NCBI RefSeq assembly: GCF_007183175.1
Contig: NZ_AP019807.1
Location: 2,910,001-2,974,000, forward strand
From: Microbulbifer sp. GL-2
GTDB taxonomy: Bacteria > Pseudomonadota > Gammaproteobacteria > Pseudomonadales > Cellvibrionaceae
Length of the DNA: 64,000 bases
Reading direction: 5' to 3'
Within the stretch, counting starts at the first letter, position 1. Every line of letters starts with the position of its first letter. Made by a program: the position numbers and the translations under genes. The notes beneath the pieces were generated by a model. The model saw nothing but the letters and a program-made list of their open reading frames with translations. It was not told where the DNA came from and made no database searches. Positions 36,919-45,076 of this stretch are shown one piece after another.

Positions 36919-37354
36919 TGCATTGCTCATGCATAAACCAGATTGTATGCCTGCGATTTAGCAACCCTGAGCAGTGAATGCATTTTTTTACAGGCAAAGC
37001 CATTGCTTTACTGTGAACCGCATGCGGATCTTCGCAGAATAAATAGAGATCCCATACTCCAGGCGTTCCTGATATTCCGCTTCTTTTATTACAGTGCTCG
37101 CAAATAACATCCTCAATATGAACTCTATACTTTTTACCTGATACGCTTACGAAGCAGATTAATTGATAGCGACCACTCGCTCCCATAAGAGCGATTTCAA
37201 CTCCGCTATATTCACGATACTCTTGTAGTGCTGGTGCGAGAATGTCATAGTGGGAAAGAGCAAACTCTTCAAACGTCTTTGTTTCCAAAATATTTGAAAC
37301 GTCATCGTGGCTTAAGAATATAAGATATTGCCCGTCTAAGTTGACTTTATTCAC
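36914..37354 (-). CDS. Cassette protein with two CxxC zinc-ribbon pairs
   Basis: 146 residues. The N-terminal half is unremarkable alpha/beta. The C-terminal half carries CEHC (about residue 85) and CIHC (about 128), a likely zinc ribbon, plus a terminal HEQCS. No signal peptide. Not recognised. It is the first cassette on the right: the core-like gttagctgcc lies about 20 bp upstream of its start, with no attC palindrome beyond. Confidence 0.65.
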   Translation of the reverse strand: MNKVNLDGQYLIFLSHDDVSNILETKTFEEFALSHYDILAPALQEYREYSGVEIALMGASGRYQLICFVSVSGKKYRVHIEDVICEHCNKRSGISGTPGVWDLYLFCEDPHAVHSKAMALPVKKCIHCSGLLNRRHTIWFMHEQCS

Positions 37355-37369
37355 AGAACTACTCTCTTA

Positions 37370-37380
37370 CGGCAGCTAAC
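37370..37380 (-). repeat. Integron core site (GTTRRRY-type) at the right end of the array
   Basis: Minus strand gttagctgcc, a match to the GTTRRRY cassette-boundary consensus, directly upstream of the first cassette gene. The sequence further upstream is not an attC palindrome, so this could be what is left of an attI site. No integrase gene accompanies it. Confidence 0.45.
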
Positions 37381-37876
37381 ATTTATATAGTGATCATTCA
37401 GACCACTATTATCCTGACTATTATCTCAGAATCAATTTCTACGCCAAAGCAAAAATTTATATTTTAAATCATGGGCTTAAAGCATTCTGATACGTTCGTA
37501 CAGACTGTAAAAATGATCACTTTGACTACTATCCCGGTTTTAACGATAGTCTGTAACCTATTGATATAACGATTGTTTTTTGGTGTATCTTCTGGCTCTC
37601 CAATATAACAGTCAATATGACCGTAAATCCCTAAGCTAGCACTCACAAACTTTCGTAGGCCGGTAATAGTTTGGGGGAGGTTGTTAAGGTATCTAGGCAG
37701 GATATGATGCAGGCTTAAAAAACTGATCGGTATAGGCCGCTTAAGCGGGTAATTCGCATAATGGACATTCTGGGGTAGCCTTTTTACAAATAGTGGGTAT
37801 CGTACCAGAACGCTTCGATTTTAAGTGTTGGATGAAAATAACACTACTAATAGGATGTCGACCTAAATCCCACAGC

Positions 37877-37981
37877 AATATATTAGAAGTCTGCAAGATA
37901 TTTTGGCTATCGAGAGATATTTTCTATTGATATGTGGAAGATATTTCAAGTAGTGGTGTTGCTATTTTTTTGCATTCTAAA
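37877..37981 (+). pseudogene. Decayed IS481-family transposase N-terminal fragment
   Basis: The stretch ctgcaagatattttggctat through atttcaagtagtggtgttgc follows, base for base with many substitutions, the HTH-coding part of the 26.7-kb IS481 element (26842-26945: cttgcaagatgcttggtgta through gtttcaagtggtggcgtgga). It is only about 100 bp, frame broken. Confidence 0.65.
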
Positions 37982-38294
37982 GTGAGAAACGGTGAGGAGT
38001 GTTAATTTAAATGGCCATTTTTATGTGTGACTGAAATTTTCCAAAGCATGAATAACCAAAAATATAGGCACAAAAATGATCTTATTGGATTTTATTAAGT
38101 TTGTTTTAGTGTCAAAGCTGCGTAAAATCGATAGATCTTTATTGTTATTCTGGCCGTAACTAAGAAGCCATCTGAAGGCAATAATCAAAGCGGCTCGGTT
38201 CAAGGGAGCCGAGAGAATCCAGAGTCCCAAGAATTTTCTAAAAAACCACCCCCTCAAAGGAGAACGGTAGCGTGAAGTAAGAATAAGTAAAAGG

Positions 38295-38333
38295 CGCTGA
38301 CCCAAGGTGCTGGAACACCTGGGGCCAGCTAAC
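38295..38333. repeat. Strong GC-rich hairpin of unknown role
   Basis: gctgacccaaggtg / cacctggggccagc inverted repeat around ctggaa, in otherwise AT-rich sequence about 250 bp before csrA. No T run follows. It could be a decayed mobile-element end or a structured RNA. Confidence 0.4.
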
Positions 38334-38582
38334 CAAATTGATAGGCTAATTATCAAAATGGCTATATGTATAGTACGCTAGAAACCCGCTCGTCTTCAAT
38401 AAAGTGGAGCACAATCAGCGGCTTGGAGAGATTCCCCAAGCTCTGGGAGCGTTGCGTCTGCCTTTTCTTTTTCTATGCCTACCGTTCTCGCGCACCACCT
38501 CACATCTCCCCATAGCGTTACTATCCAAGCTTTCCCATCGTGGAAGGTTTACTTATGGCTTGAGTATCAGTAGGACATAAAT

Positions 38583-38771
38583 ATGTTGGTCTTAAAGCGC
38601 CGGACAGGCGAAAACTTACGGATTGGAGCAAATGTCTCAGTCACGGTATTGGAAGTTAAGGGTAATCAGGTGAAGATAGGAATACTTGCCCCCAAATCCC
38701 TGCCTGTACACCGGGAAGAGATTTATGTACGCATCAAAAAGGAATGGAATGCGGGCAATGGGAATCGCTGA
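38583..38771 (+). CDS. csrA: Carbon storage regulator CsrA/RsmA homolog, divergent paralogue
   Basis: 62-residue RNA-binding global regulator that binds GGA motifs in mRNA leaders. Visible key parts: MLVLKRRTGENLRIG (RNA-contacting first strand), KGNQVKIGILAP and VHREEIYVRI, with the essential VHR arginine kept. The usual NAPKEVAVHR reads LAPKSLPVHR and the tail is WNAGNGNR, so it may be an accessory copy rather than the chromosomal main one. It stands alone beside the cassette island, with its own terminator. Confidence 0.9.
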   Translation: MLVLKRRTGENLRIGANVSVTVLEVKGNQVKIGILAPKSLPVHREEIYVRIKKEWNAGNGNR

Positions 38772-38820
38772 GAATCTGGTCGTGACTATGGCGCATCGCA
38801 ATGAACGGGTGGTGTGCCCA

Positions 38821-38855
38821 TTAAAGCGCTAACTAATGATAGTTAGCGCTTTAAA
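38821..38855. terminator. Perfect-stem terminator after csrA
   Basis: ttaaagcgctaact / agttagcgctttaa, a 14-base perfect inverted repeat around aatgat, with A/T-rich edges. It fits a bidirectional terminator between csrA and the convergent 38924 gene. Confidence 0.8.
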
Positions 38856-38923
38856 TTTCGGTCGTATTGGTTGAGCCTTTCGCGCCGAATAGAGTCGCTT
38901 ATTAGGCTCAGAATTGATTTTTA

Positions 38924-39334
38924 TTATTGCTGTTTAAATCCAGCGATAAATTTATCTGCTAATTTAAAATACTCTTTTAAATCTTTTTGGGTCTTTTCTG
39001 TACGGTTGTTTTCGGAGTTAAGATGGATATTCTCCACCACAACGGCAATTTCTTTTGCAAGCTCTTGCTTCTCACCCTTCAGGTTCTCAGAGAAAAACTC
39101 AACACTTTTCTCAAGCGTGTAGGTGATGACATGAATCTGGTGAAGCTCAGCAGCATCAAGTTTTTGCTTGCCCTTAATTTCTGCTGTTTTCTCAATGAAA
39201 ATCTTCTTGGCATCCTTCATCGAAGTAACATCCGCTACCTTGAGGTGCTGAATGGGTTTTTCTCCTGATGCGTCGCTAGCTTGCGCCGTGGTAGCAAAAG
39301 TAACCGCAAAAAGTAATGCAATTAAAATTCTCAT
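38924..39334 (-). CDS. Exported alpha-helical protein (DUF6746-like)
   Basis: 136 residues with a clear signal peptide (cleavage near AQA-SD). The mature part is almost entirely helical and lysine/glutamate-rich, resembling small periplasmic four-helix proteins. Assignment to DUF6746 is from memory of the family pattern and only moderately sure. Upstream is a taacgccc motif (39346-39354) like the cassette core sites, but no full attC is seen. Confidence 0.7.
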   Translation of the reverse strand: MRILIALLFAVTFATTAQASDASGEKPIQHLKVADVTSMKDAKKIFIEKTAEIKGKQKLDAAELHQIHVITYTLEKSVEFFSENLKGEKQELAKEIAVVVENIHLNSENNRTEKTQKDLKEYFKLADKFIAGFKQQ

Positions 39335-39730
39335 TTTTCCTCTCTAACGCCCAAGCAGTAAAGATTGAAAAGGCATTGATCGGGCGAGGTGAATGCCTAA
39401 CATTTAACAGTGATCACTTTGATTGCTATCGCAAATGAGGATAACTATCATTAACATTAATGATACAGGAATTTTTAGGTGCTCAAAACATTTCTCGCAG
39501 AAATTGCGATCAAGCTAATCGAAGCTTGTAAAGACTAAGAAAATTGAATCTGAGAACGACGAATGCGGGAGGGGTCAACGGAGGTCTTTAGCCTGGAAGA
39601 GGTAACCCCGTGTTATGGAATTTGATCTGTTAACCTTCTCTTCGCGGTAGCAAAGAGAAGGCTATTTACAGGAGGAGCCGGTTAACCCTGTATTATTGAG
39701 ACCGGCTTCACAAATTAATTGGTACGGAGG
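39335..39730. other. Intergenic region before bioA end
   Basis: About 400 bp without a gene. It has a third copy of the tgatcactttgat repeat (39412-39434), a hairpin ccttctctt/aagagaagg (39632-39662) and gccggtt/gaccggc inverted sequence (39679-39706) that may terminate the minus-strand bioA transcript. Confidence 0.45.
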
Positions 39731-41002
39731 CTAGGAAATCTCTCCCAGCACATCAACCATTGCTGAAGTTAATTGGCTAAGGTCTTCTTTAGAAATCACA
39801 TAGGGCGGCATGGCGTAGACCAGCTTGCCAAAGGGGCGCAGCCAAATTCCGCGTTCGATTAAAGCTTCCTGCACCTTGGTCATATTCACTGGTTCACACA
39901 TTTCCACCACTCCAATCGCGCCAAGGGCTCGAACATCGGCAACACCCGGTGCGGATTTTAATGGGGCCAGCTGCTCGGTCAGCTGCTGCTCGATAGTTGT
40001 TACTCGTTCCTGCCAGGGGCTGCTGAGAAGCAGCTGGATGCTGGCATTGGCAACAGAGCAGGCCAGGGGATTGCCCATAAAGGTGGGGCCGTGCATAAAG
40101 ACTCCGGCCTCGCCATTGCAAATGCCTTCGGCAATACGATCGCTACAAAGCGCGGCCGCTAAAGTCATGGTTCCGCCGGTGAGTGCCTTGCCGAGGGTGA
40201 GAATATCCGGGCTGATCCCGGCGTGGTCGCAGGCGAACATTTTGCCACTGCGGCCAAAACCGGTGGCGATTTCATCGGCAATCAGCAGCAGGTCGTATTC
40301 GTCACAGAGTGCTCGTACCCGGCGCAGGTAATCTGCGGAATAAAAGCGCATACCGCCGGCACCCTGCACTATGGGTTCGAGGATCACCGCAGCCAGTTGC
40401 TCGCTGTTTTGCGCAATCAGTTGTTCCAGTTCGCGGATATCTTCATCCGGGCAGGTTTGACCAAAAGGGGTTTGCGGGGCGGGGGCAAACAGATGTTGGC
40501 TGAGTTGCCCGGCAAACAGGTGGTGCATACCGGTAATGGGGTCACAGGTGGCCATGGCCCCAAAGGTATCGCCGTGGTAGCCATTGCGCAGGGCCAGCAA
40601 TTTATTCTTGCCCGGCTTTCCCTTGGAGTGCCAAAACTGCAGCGCCATTTTGATGGCGACTTCCACAGAAACAGATCCGGAATCAGCGAGGAATACGCGG
40701 TTGAGCCCAGGCGGGGTGATTTCCACCAGCTTTTTGCACAGCTCAATGGCCGGTTCATGGGTGAGGCCGCCAAACATCACATGGGACATTTTGTCCATCT
40801 GATCGCGCATGGCCTGATTCAGCTCGGGCACATTGTAGCCATGCAGGGCACTCCACCAGGAGGACATGCCATCGATAAGGCCTCGGCCATCTTCCAGGAA
40901 AATTCGAACCCCTTCAGCCCTGGCCACCGGATAGACCGGCGGCGGGTTGATCAGCGAGGAGTAGGGGTGCCAGATATGTTTGCGGTCGAATTCCAGGTCC
41001 AT
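39731..41002 (-). CDS. bioA: Adenosylmethionine-8-amino-7-oxononanoate aminotransferase BioA
   Basis: 423 residues, class III PLP aminotransferase converting KAPA to DAPA in biotin synthesis with S-adenosylmethionine as amino donor. Marks: HIWHPYSS near the N-terminus, MSSWWSALHGYN, YHGDTFGAM, the LLIADEIATGFGRSG PLP-Asp region and LTLGKALTGG with the catalytic lysine. Normal length. It lies 54 bp downstream of ybbP on the same strand. Other bio genes are not in the window. Confidence 0.96.
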   Translation of the reverse strand: MDLEFDRKHIWHPYSSLINPPPVYPVARAEGVRIFLEDGRGLIDGMSSWWSALHGYNVPELNQAMRDQMDKMSHVMFGGLTHEPAIELCKKLVEITPPGLNRVFLADSGSVSVEVAIKMALQFWHSKGKPGKNKLLALRNGYHGDTFGAMATCDPITGMHHLFAGQLSQHLFAPAPQTPFGQTCPDEDIRELEQLIAQNSEQLAAVILEPIVQGAGGMRFYSADYLRRVRALCDEYDLLLIADEIATGFGRSGKMFACDHAGISPDILTLGKALTGGTMTLAAALCSDRIAEGICNGEAGVFMHGPTFMGNPLACSVANASIQLLLSSPWQERVTTIEQQLTEQLAPLKSAPGVADVRALGAIGVVEMCEPVNMTKVQEALIERGIWLRPFGKLVYAMPPYVISKEDLSQLTSAMVDVLGEIS

Positions 41003-41056
41003 AAAAAGCTACATCTCTATTTATGTACGGCCTACATTTGGGCCAATTTATCGCAA

Positions 41057-43507
41057 TCAGGCCAGTTCTCGCAGCACTTTTAGCGGAGGTTGGCTCACTG
41101 AGCTGTAACAGGCCAAAGTGCCGGCAGTTCCCACCAATACGGCGCCTACCAATGGGCCCAGTAGCCACAGGGTGGGGTGGAACATCAGGGGCAGCTCGAA
41201 AACCCGTTGCGATAGCACCACAAGGGTTGCTTCGGCGCCAATGGCGGCCAGTAAACCGGCGGCACAGCCGAGTAGCCCAAACTCCAGAACCAGGCTCTTC
41301 AATAACAGGCGCCTGCGTCCTCCAAGTGTGCGGATAATTGCTGCTTCCTGCAAACGCTCGGCGATGCTGGCGCGTACCCCGGCAATTAATACCAGTACCC
41401 CGGCCACAAGCATCAGTGCCATTACCGATTCGATGGCAAAAGATACCTGGTCGATGGTGTCGCGAATACGCAGGATAATCTTATCCAGCTCTATCACGCT
41501 GACACTGGGATAGCTGCGCACCAGATCGTTGATCAGCAGCTTGTCTTCAGGAGGAAGATAAAAGCTGGTGATATAAGTGGCTGGGAAGCCCTCCAGGGAA
41601 CCTGGTGCAAACAACATATAAAAGTTCGGGCGCATGCTGTTCCAGTCCAGGGAGCGGAAGCTGGCCACAGGGGCCTCCACTTCCAGCCCGCCGATGGAAA
41701 AGCGCAATTTGTCACCAAGGGCCAAGTTAAGCTGTGCGGCCAGTTCCACCTCAACCGAGACTCCCTCGCTGGTTTTGTCCCACCATTTGCCTTCGAGAAT
41801 ACGGTTATCCGGTGCCAAGTTTTCGGTCCAGCTCAGGTTGAGTTCCCGGCGTACGCCGTTGGGGCGATCCTTAAGATCCTTGGTAAGAGTGTCATTGATG
41901 GCGATCAGACGGCCGCGCACCATGGGATAGAATTCGGTGCTACTCACTGCCTCCTTTTCCAGTATCTGCTGTATTCCATCCACATCTGTGGGGGCGATAT
42001 TCAGCAGGAAGTGATTTGGCGCCTTCTCCGGCAGCTGCATACGCCACTCGTCGATCAGTGCGGTGCGTGCAAAAACCAGGGCCAACATTGCCAGCAGGCC
42101 GGTGCCAAAGGCGGCGATCAACAGTGTATTGAATGCGGCGCGGCGCTGCAGGCTGCCCAGGGCAATACGCCAGGCTCCACCAAGAGAGGCCAGCTTTCCT
42201 CGCACCAGTAATTGATTGACCAGGGCGCTGCCTCCTACCAGCAGCGCCATACCGGCGAGCAGGGCCAGAGTCATGGCCAAGCTGCCCGACAGCCACCAGA
42301 TCAACAACAGCATGGCGCTGGGGCCGAGGATTAATCCAAGCCATTCCCGTTTATCGGGATTGCTCCAGTCCTTGCGCAGGGTTTGCATGGGGTCGGTGCG
42401 CGCCAGGCGGAACAGCGGTGGCAGGGCAAAACCCAGTGCACAGGCCAGGCCGGTGGCGAGCCCGACTAACAGAGGGTTCCAGTGGCTGGCGGGCGGGGCT
42501 ACCGGGAAGAAGCCAGCCATCAGGTTGACCGCTTGTGCCTGGATAAAACTGCCTAAAGCGAGGCCCAGGGCAGTGGCAAGCAGGGTGAGGGCGGCCAGCT
42601 GGCCCAGATAGATAGCAAGTACCTTGTTGCGCCCGGCGCCCAAGCTTTTCATTACAGCCACGTAAGCAGTATGTCGCAGGCCATAGCGGCGTGCGGCCAG
42701 GCCTACAGCAACACTGGCCAGCAGTACAGCGAGGCTGGCGGCAAGGAACAGGAAGCTCTCTGCGCGGTTCAGTGCTGAGGCTACCCGTGGCTGGCCCTCG
42801 CGCAGATCCAGCACCCGCTGATGCTCAGTCAGCTGTGGTTTCAGCCAGTCGAAATACTCTTTCAGTATCTGGTTATCGCCGGCAAACAGGTAACGGTAGC
42901 GCACCCGGCTGCCGGGCTGGATAACACCGGAGGCCGGCAGATCATCCACATTGGCCAGCACCCGTGCGCCCATATCAAACAGGCTGGTACCCCGGTCGGG
43001 TTCCCGCTCTAAAAGTCCGGTCACTTTGAGCTGTGTGTCGCCCAGGTCTATAGAGTCGCCGATTTCAATTTCCAGCAGGGGGAGTAGGCGGGACTCCACC
43101 CAGGCCTCCCCTGCAGGTGGCCCCTGTTGTGCGACCTCACGTGGGGCATCCGGCGATCGGCGAATTTCCAGATGACCAACCAAAGGGTAGCCACCACCCA
43201 CGGCTTTTACGGAGACAAACTGGAATTGGTCATTGGCCGAGATCATCGAGGCAAACTGGATTGCTTCACCTTGCTCCAATCCTCGTTTCTCGGCCTCGGT
43301 GAGCCAAGCGGGGTCGACTGGCTGGCTGCTACGCAGCACCTTCTCTGCCGCCAGGAAGGTGAGGGACTGCTCTTCCATGGCACGGGTGAGGCGATCGGTG
43401 AAATGGGCGATGGCGGTTACGCAGGTCACAGCCAGCACCAGGGCACTGGCGATCAGGGCCAGCTCGCCTCCGCGCCAGTCCCTGAAAAGCAGTCGCAGTG
43501 GCAGCAT
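41057..43507 (-). CDS. ybbP: ABC transporter permease YbbP (FtsX/MacB type)
   Basis: 816 residues. One N-terminal transmembrane helix is followed by a periplasmic domain, a first FtsX-like group of helices (about 255-480), a second periplasmic region and a last three-helix FtsX unit (about 685-800). This is the duplicated layout of the YbbP family. It overlaps ybbA by 3 bases (ATGA). With YbbA it forms an inner-membrane ABC complex of uncertain substrate, usually next to tesA. Confidence 0.92.
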   Translation of the reverse strand: MLPLRLLFRDWRGGELALIASALVLAVTCVTAIAHFTDRLTRAMEEQSLTFLAAEKVLRSSQPVDPAWLTEAEKRGLEQGEAIQFASMISANDQFQFVSVKAVGGGYPLVGHLEIRRSPDAPREVAQQGPPAGEAWVESRLLPLLEIEIGDSIDLGDTQLKVTGLLEREPDRGTSLFDMGARVLANVDDLPASGVIQPGSRVRYRYLFAGDNQILKEYFDWLKPQLTEHQRVLDLREGQPRVASALNRAESFLFLAASLAVLLASVAVGLAARRYGLRHTAYVAVMKSLGAGRNKVLAIYLGQLAALTLLATALGLALGSFIQAQAVNLMAGFFPVAPPASHWNPLLVGLATGLACALGFALPPLFRLARTDPMQTLRKDWSNPDKREWLGLILGPSAMLLLIWWLSGSLAMTLALLAGMALLVGGSALVNQLLVRGKLASLGGAWRIALGSLQRRAAFNTLLIAAFGTGLLAMLALVFARTALIDEWRMQLPEKAPNHFLLNIAPTDVDGIQQILEKEAVSSTEFYPMVRGRLIAINDTLTKDLKDRPNGVRRELNLSWTENLAPDNRILEGKWWDKTSEGVSVEVELAAQLNLALGDKLRFSIGGLEVEAPVASFRSLDWNSMRPNFYMLFAPGSLEGFPATYITSFYLPPEDKLLINDLVRSYPSVSVIELDKIILRIRDTIDQVSFAIESVMALMLVAGVLVLIAGVRASIAERLQEAAIIRTLGGRRRLLLKSLVLEFGLLGCAAGLLAAIGAEATLVVLSQRVFELPLMFHPTLWLLGPLVGAVLVGTAGTLACYSSVSQPPLKVLRELA

Positions 43508-44229
43508 CAGGCGGATACCTCTGACAGGTTGTCGTCACCGGTGAGGGAGTCGTAGGACTCTACTGCGCCCGCGGACATGCGCAGGTGGGTGGCGCAGCGC
43601 TCTGCCAGGCGTTGTTCATGGGTCACTAACACCAGGGTGGTGTTGGATTCGGCGTTGAGTTTGAATAACAGGTCGATGATCTTGGCGCCGTTGCCGGCAT
43701 CGAGGCTGCCGGTGGGCTCGTCGGCGAAGAGAATCGCATCGTCGCCGCTAAAGCTGGCAAATGCCCTGGCAATGGCGACCCGCTGCTGTTCTCCACCGGA
43801 GAGTTGGCGCGGATAGTGGCCCAGGCGGTGCTCCAGTCCGACTTTGGCCAGGAACGCCTCTGCGCGTTTTGCTGCACCCCGCTCTCCGCGCAACTCACTG
43901 GGCAGCATGACATTTTCAAGTGCGGTTAGACCGGGCAATAACTGGAAGGTCTGGAATACAAAACCCACACAGCGGGCACGTATGGCAGCACGCTGCTCTT
44001 CGTCTAAGGCGGTTATTTCTTCACCGGCCAGCCAGATTTTACCCTCACTGGGCTTGTCCAATCCGGCGAGCAGGCCGAGTAGTGTGGATTTTCCGGAACC
44101 TGAGGCACCGGTCACAGCCAGGCTCTCCCCGCGAGCCAGTTGCAGGGAGATATTGTTTAATAGGGTCAATGGCCCTTCGCTGGTGGAGACCCTGTGATAC
44201 AGGTTTTCTGCCTTGAGAATGGCGGACAT
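43507..44229 (-). CDS. ybbA: ABC transporter ATP-binding protein YbbA
   Basis: About 240 residues, starting at the ATG at 44229 (MSAILKAENL). A longer open frame reaches 44310 but would overlap the tesA start. Walker A GASGSGKST, Q-loop FQTFQLLPGLTALENV, signature LSGGEQQRVAIARAF, Walker B ILFADEPTGSLD and the H-loop VTHEQ are all intact. LolD/MacB type. Divergent from tesA, as in many gammaproteobacteria. Confidence 0.95.
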   Translation of the reverse strand: MSAILKAENLYHRVSTSEGPLTLLNNISLQLARGESLAVTGASGSGKSTLLGLLAGLDKPSEGKIWLAGEEITALDEEQRAAIRARCVGFVFQTFQLLPGLTALENVMLPSELRGERGAAKRAEAFLAKVGLEHRLGHYPRQLSGGEQQRVAIARAFASFSGDDAILFADEPTGSLDAGNGAKIIDLLFKLNAESNTTLVLVTHEQRLAERCATHLRMSAGAVESYDSLTGDDNLSEVSA

Positions 44230-44274
44230 ACTGTGTTCCCTATACGGATGCGCGAATTTTTTGGAGAGTATGAC

Positions 44275-44943
44275 ATGACGACAGCCTTTTTTCGGCAGTT
44301 GGCGGCTCAATTCAGCTTGATGTTGTTGCTGTTTGTCCCTGTCGGGGTTGCCCAGGCGGACACCTCGGAGACCCTGCTGGTGTTGGGGGACAGCATCAGT
44401 GCGGCCTACGGTATTAATGAGGAGCAGGGCTGGGTGCAGTTATTGCGAGAGCGCCTGCAGGAAAAAGGCAAGAAGGTTCGGGTGGTCAATGCCAGTATCA
44501 GTGGTGAGACTACTTCCGGTGGGTTGACCCGCCTGCCGCGACTGATGCAGGAATATAGCCCACGCTGGCTAATTGTGGAGCTGGGCGGAAATGACGGCCT
44601 GCGAGGTTACCCGCCGCAAACCTTACAGCGTAACTTGATGGAAATGGTGAAGCTGGCCAAGAACTCTGGTGCGGAGGTGCTGCTGCTGGGTATGCGTATC
44701 CCGCCCAATTATGGACGCGCCTACACCAATGCATTTGCCGCCGTCTATCCAAAGGTGGCGAAATCTGAGCAGGTGGGACTGGTGCCTTTCTTTCTGGAAA
44801 CTGTGGCACTTGAGGATGGCGCCATGCAATCGGATGGTATCCACCCCACGGCTAAGGCTCAACCAGCACTGCTGGAGCATGTGTGGCCCTGTGTTGAGTC
44901 ACTGCTGGCGGATACAGTGGAGGGGGAGTCGTGTACTCCGTGA
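44275..44943 (+). CDS. tesA: Multifunctional acyl-CoA thioesterase I/lysophospholipase L1 TesA
   Basis: About 222 residues from the ATG at 44275 (MTTAFFRQLAAQF), with signal peptide to about AQA-DT. SGNH blocks: GDSISAAYGI (Ser), the GETTSGG glycine, GGNDGLRG (Asn) and DGIHPT (Asp-His). Periplasmic esterase. Its place opposite ybbA-ybbP is conserved across the group and supports the assignment. Confidence 0.94.
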   Translation: MTTAFFRQLAAQFSLMLLLFVPVGVAQADTSETLLVLGDSISAAYGINEEQGWVQLLRERLQEKGKKVRVVNASISGETTSGGLTRLPRLMQEYSPRWLIVELGGNDGLRGYPPQTLQRNLMEMVKLAKNSGAEVLLLGMRIPPNYGRAYTNAFAAVYPKVAKSEQVGLVPFFLETVALEDGAMQSDGIHPTAKAQPALLEHVWPCVESLLADTVEGESCTP

Positions 44944-45076
44944 TCGAAATGCGTACAATCGCGCCCCCAGGATAGGGAAAGCCAGCGCCAGGCCATTGGT
45001 CACCAGTGGTAGTGGTTGCAGCTGGATCCCCAGATTTGTAACCGGTCAGCGGTACTGAACTAGTTAGAGAGACACC

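Larger units (their letters stand above)
37381..38582. other. Gene-poor remnant region right of the cassette array
   Basis: 1.2 kb without a convincing gene. It contains a decayed IS481-type transposase fragment (37877-37981), two copies of a tgatca-containing repeat (near 37385 and 37516) and a strong hairpin (38295-38333). No integrase-like frame was found in any of the readings I made. Confidence 0.5.

Noticed and set aside
27800..37400. Possible CRISPR array
   Set aside because: Repeats are palindromic, of varying length, 0.3-0.8 kb apart and separated by genes; there are no cas genes. attC sites explain them.
38021..38356. 111-codon minus-strand open frame
   Set aside because: Composition and lack of a ribosome-binding site do not support a gene; kept only as part of a hairpin finding.
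37381..38582. Hidden integron integrase
   Set aside because: No tyrosine-recombinase motifs (for example the HxLRH or patch III regions) were found in readable frames; only an IS481 fragment and repeats.
39346..39420. attC upstream of the 38924 gene
   Set aside because: Core-like taacgccc and gcctaac are present, but the arms are not complementary, so it is not a site I can call.
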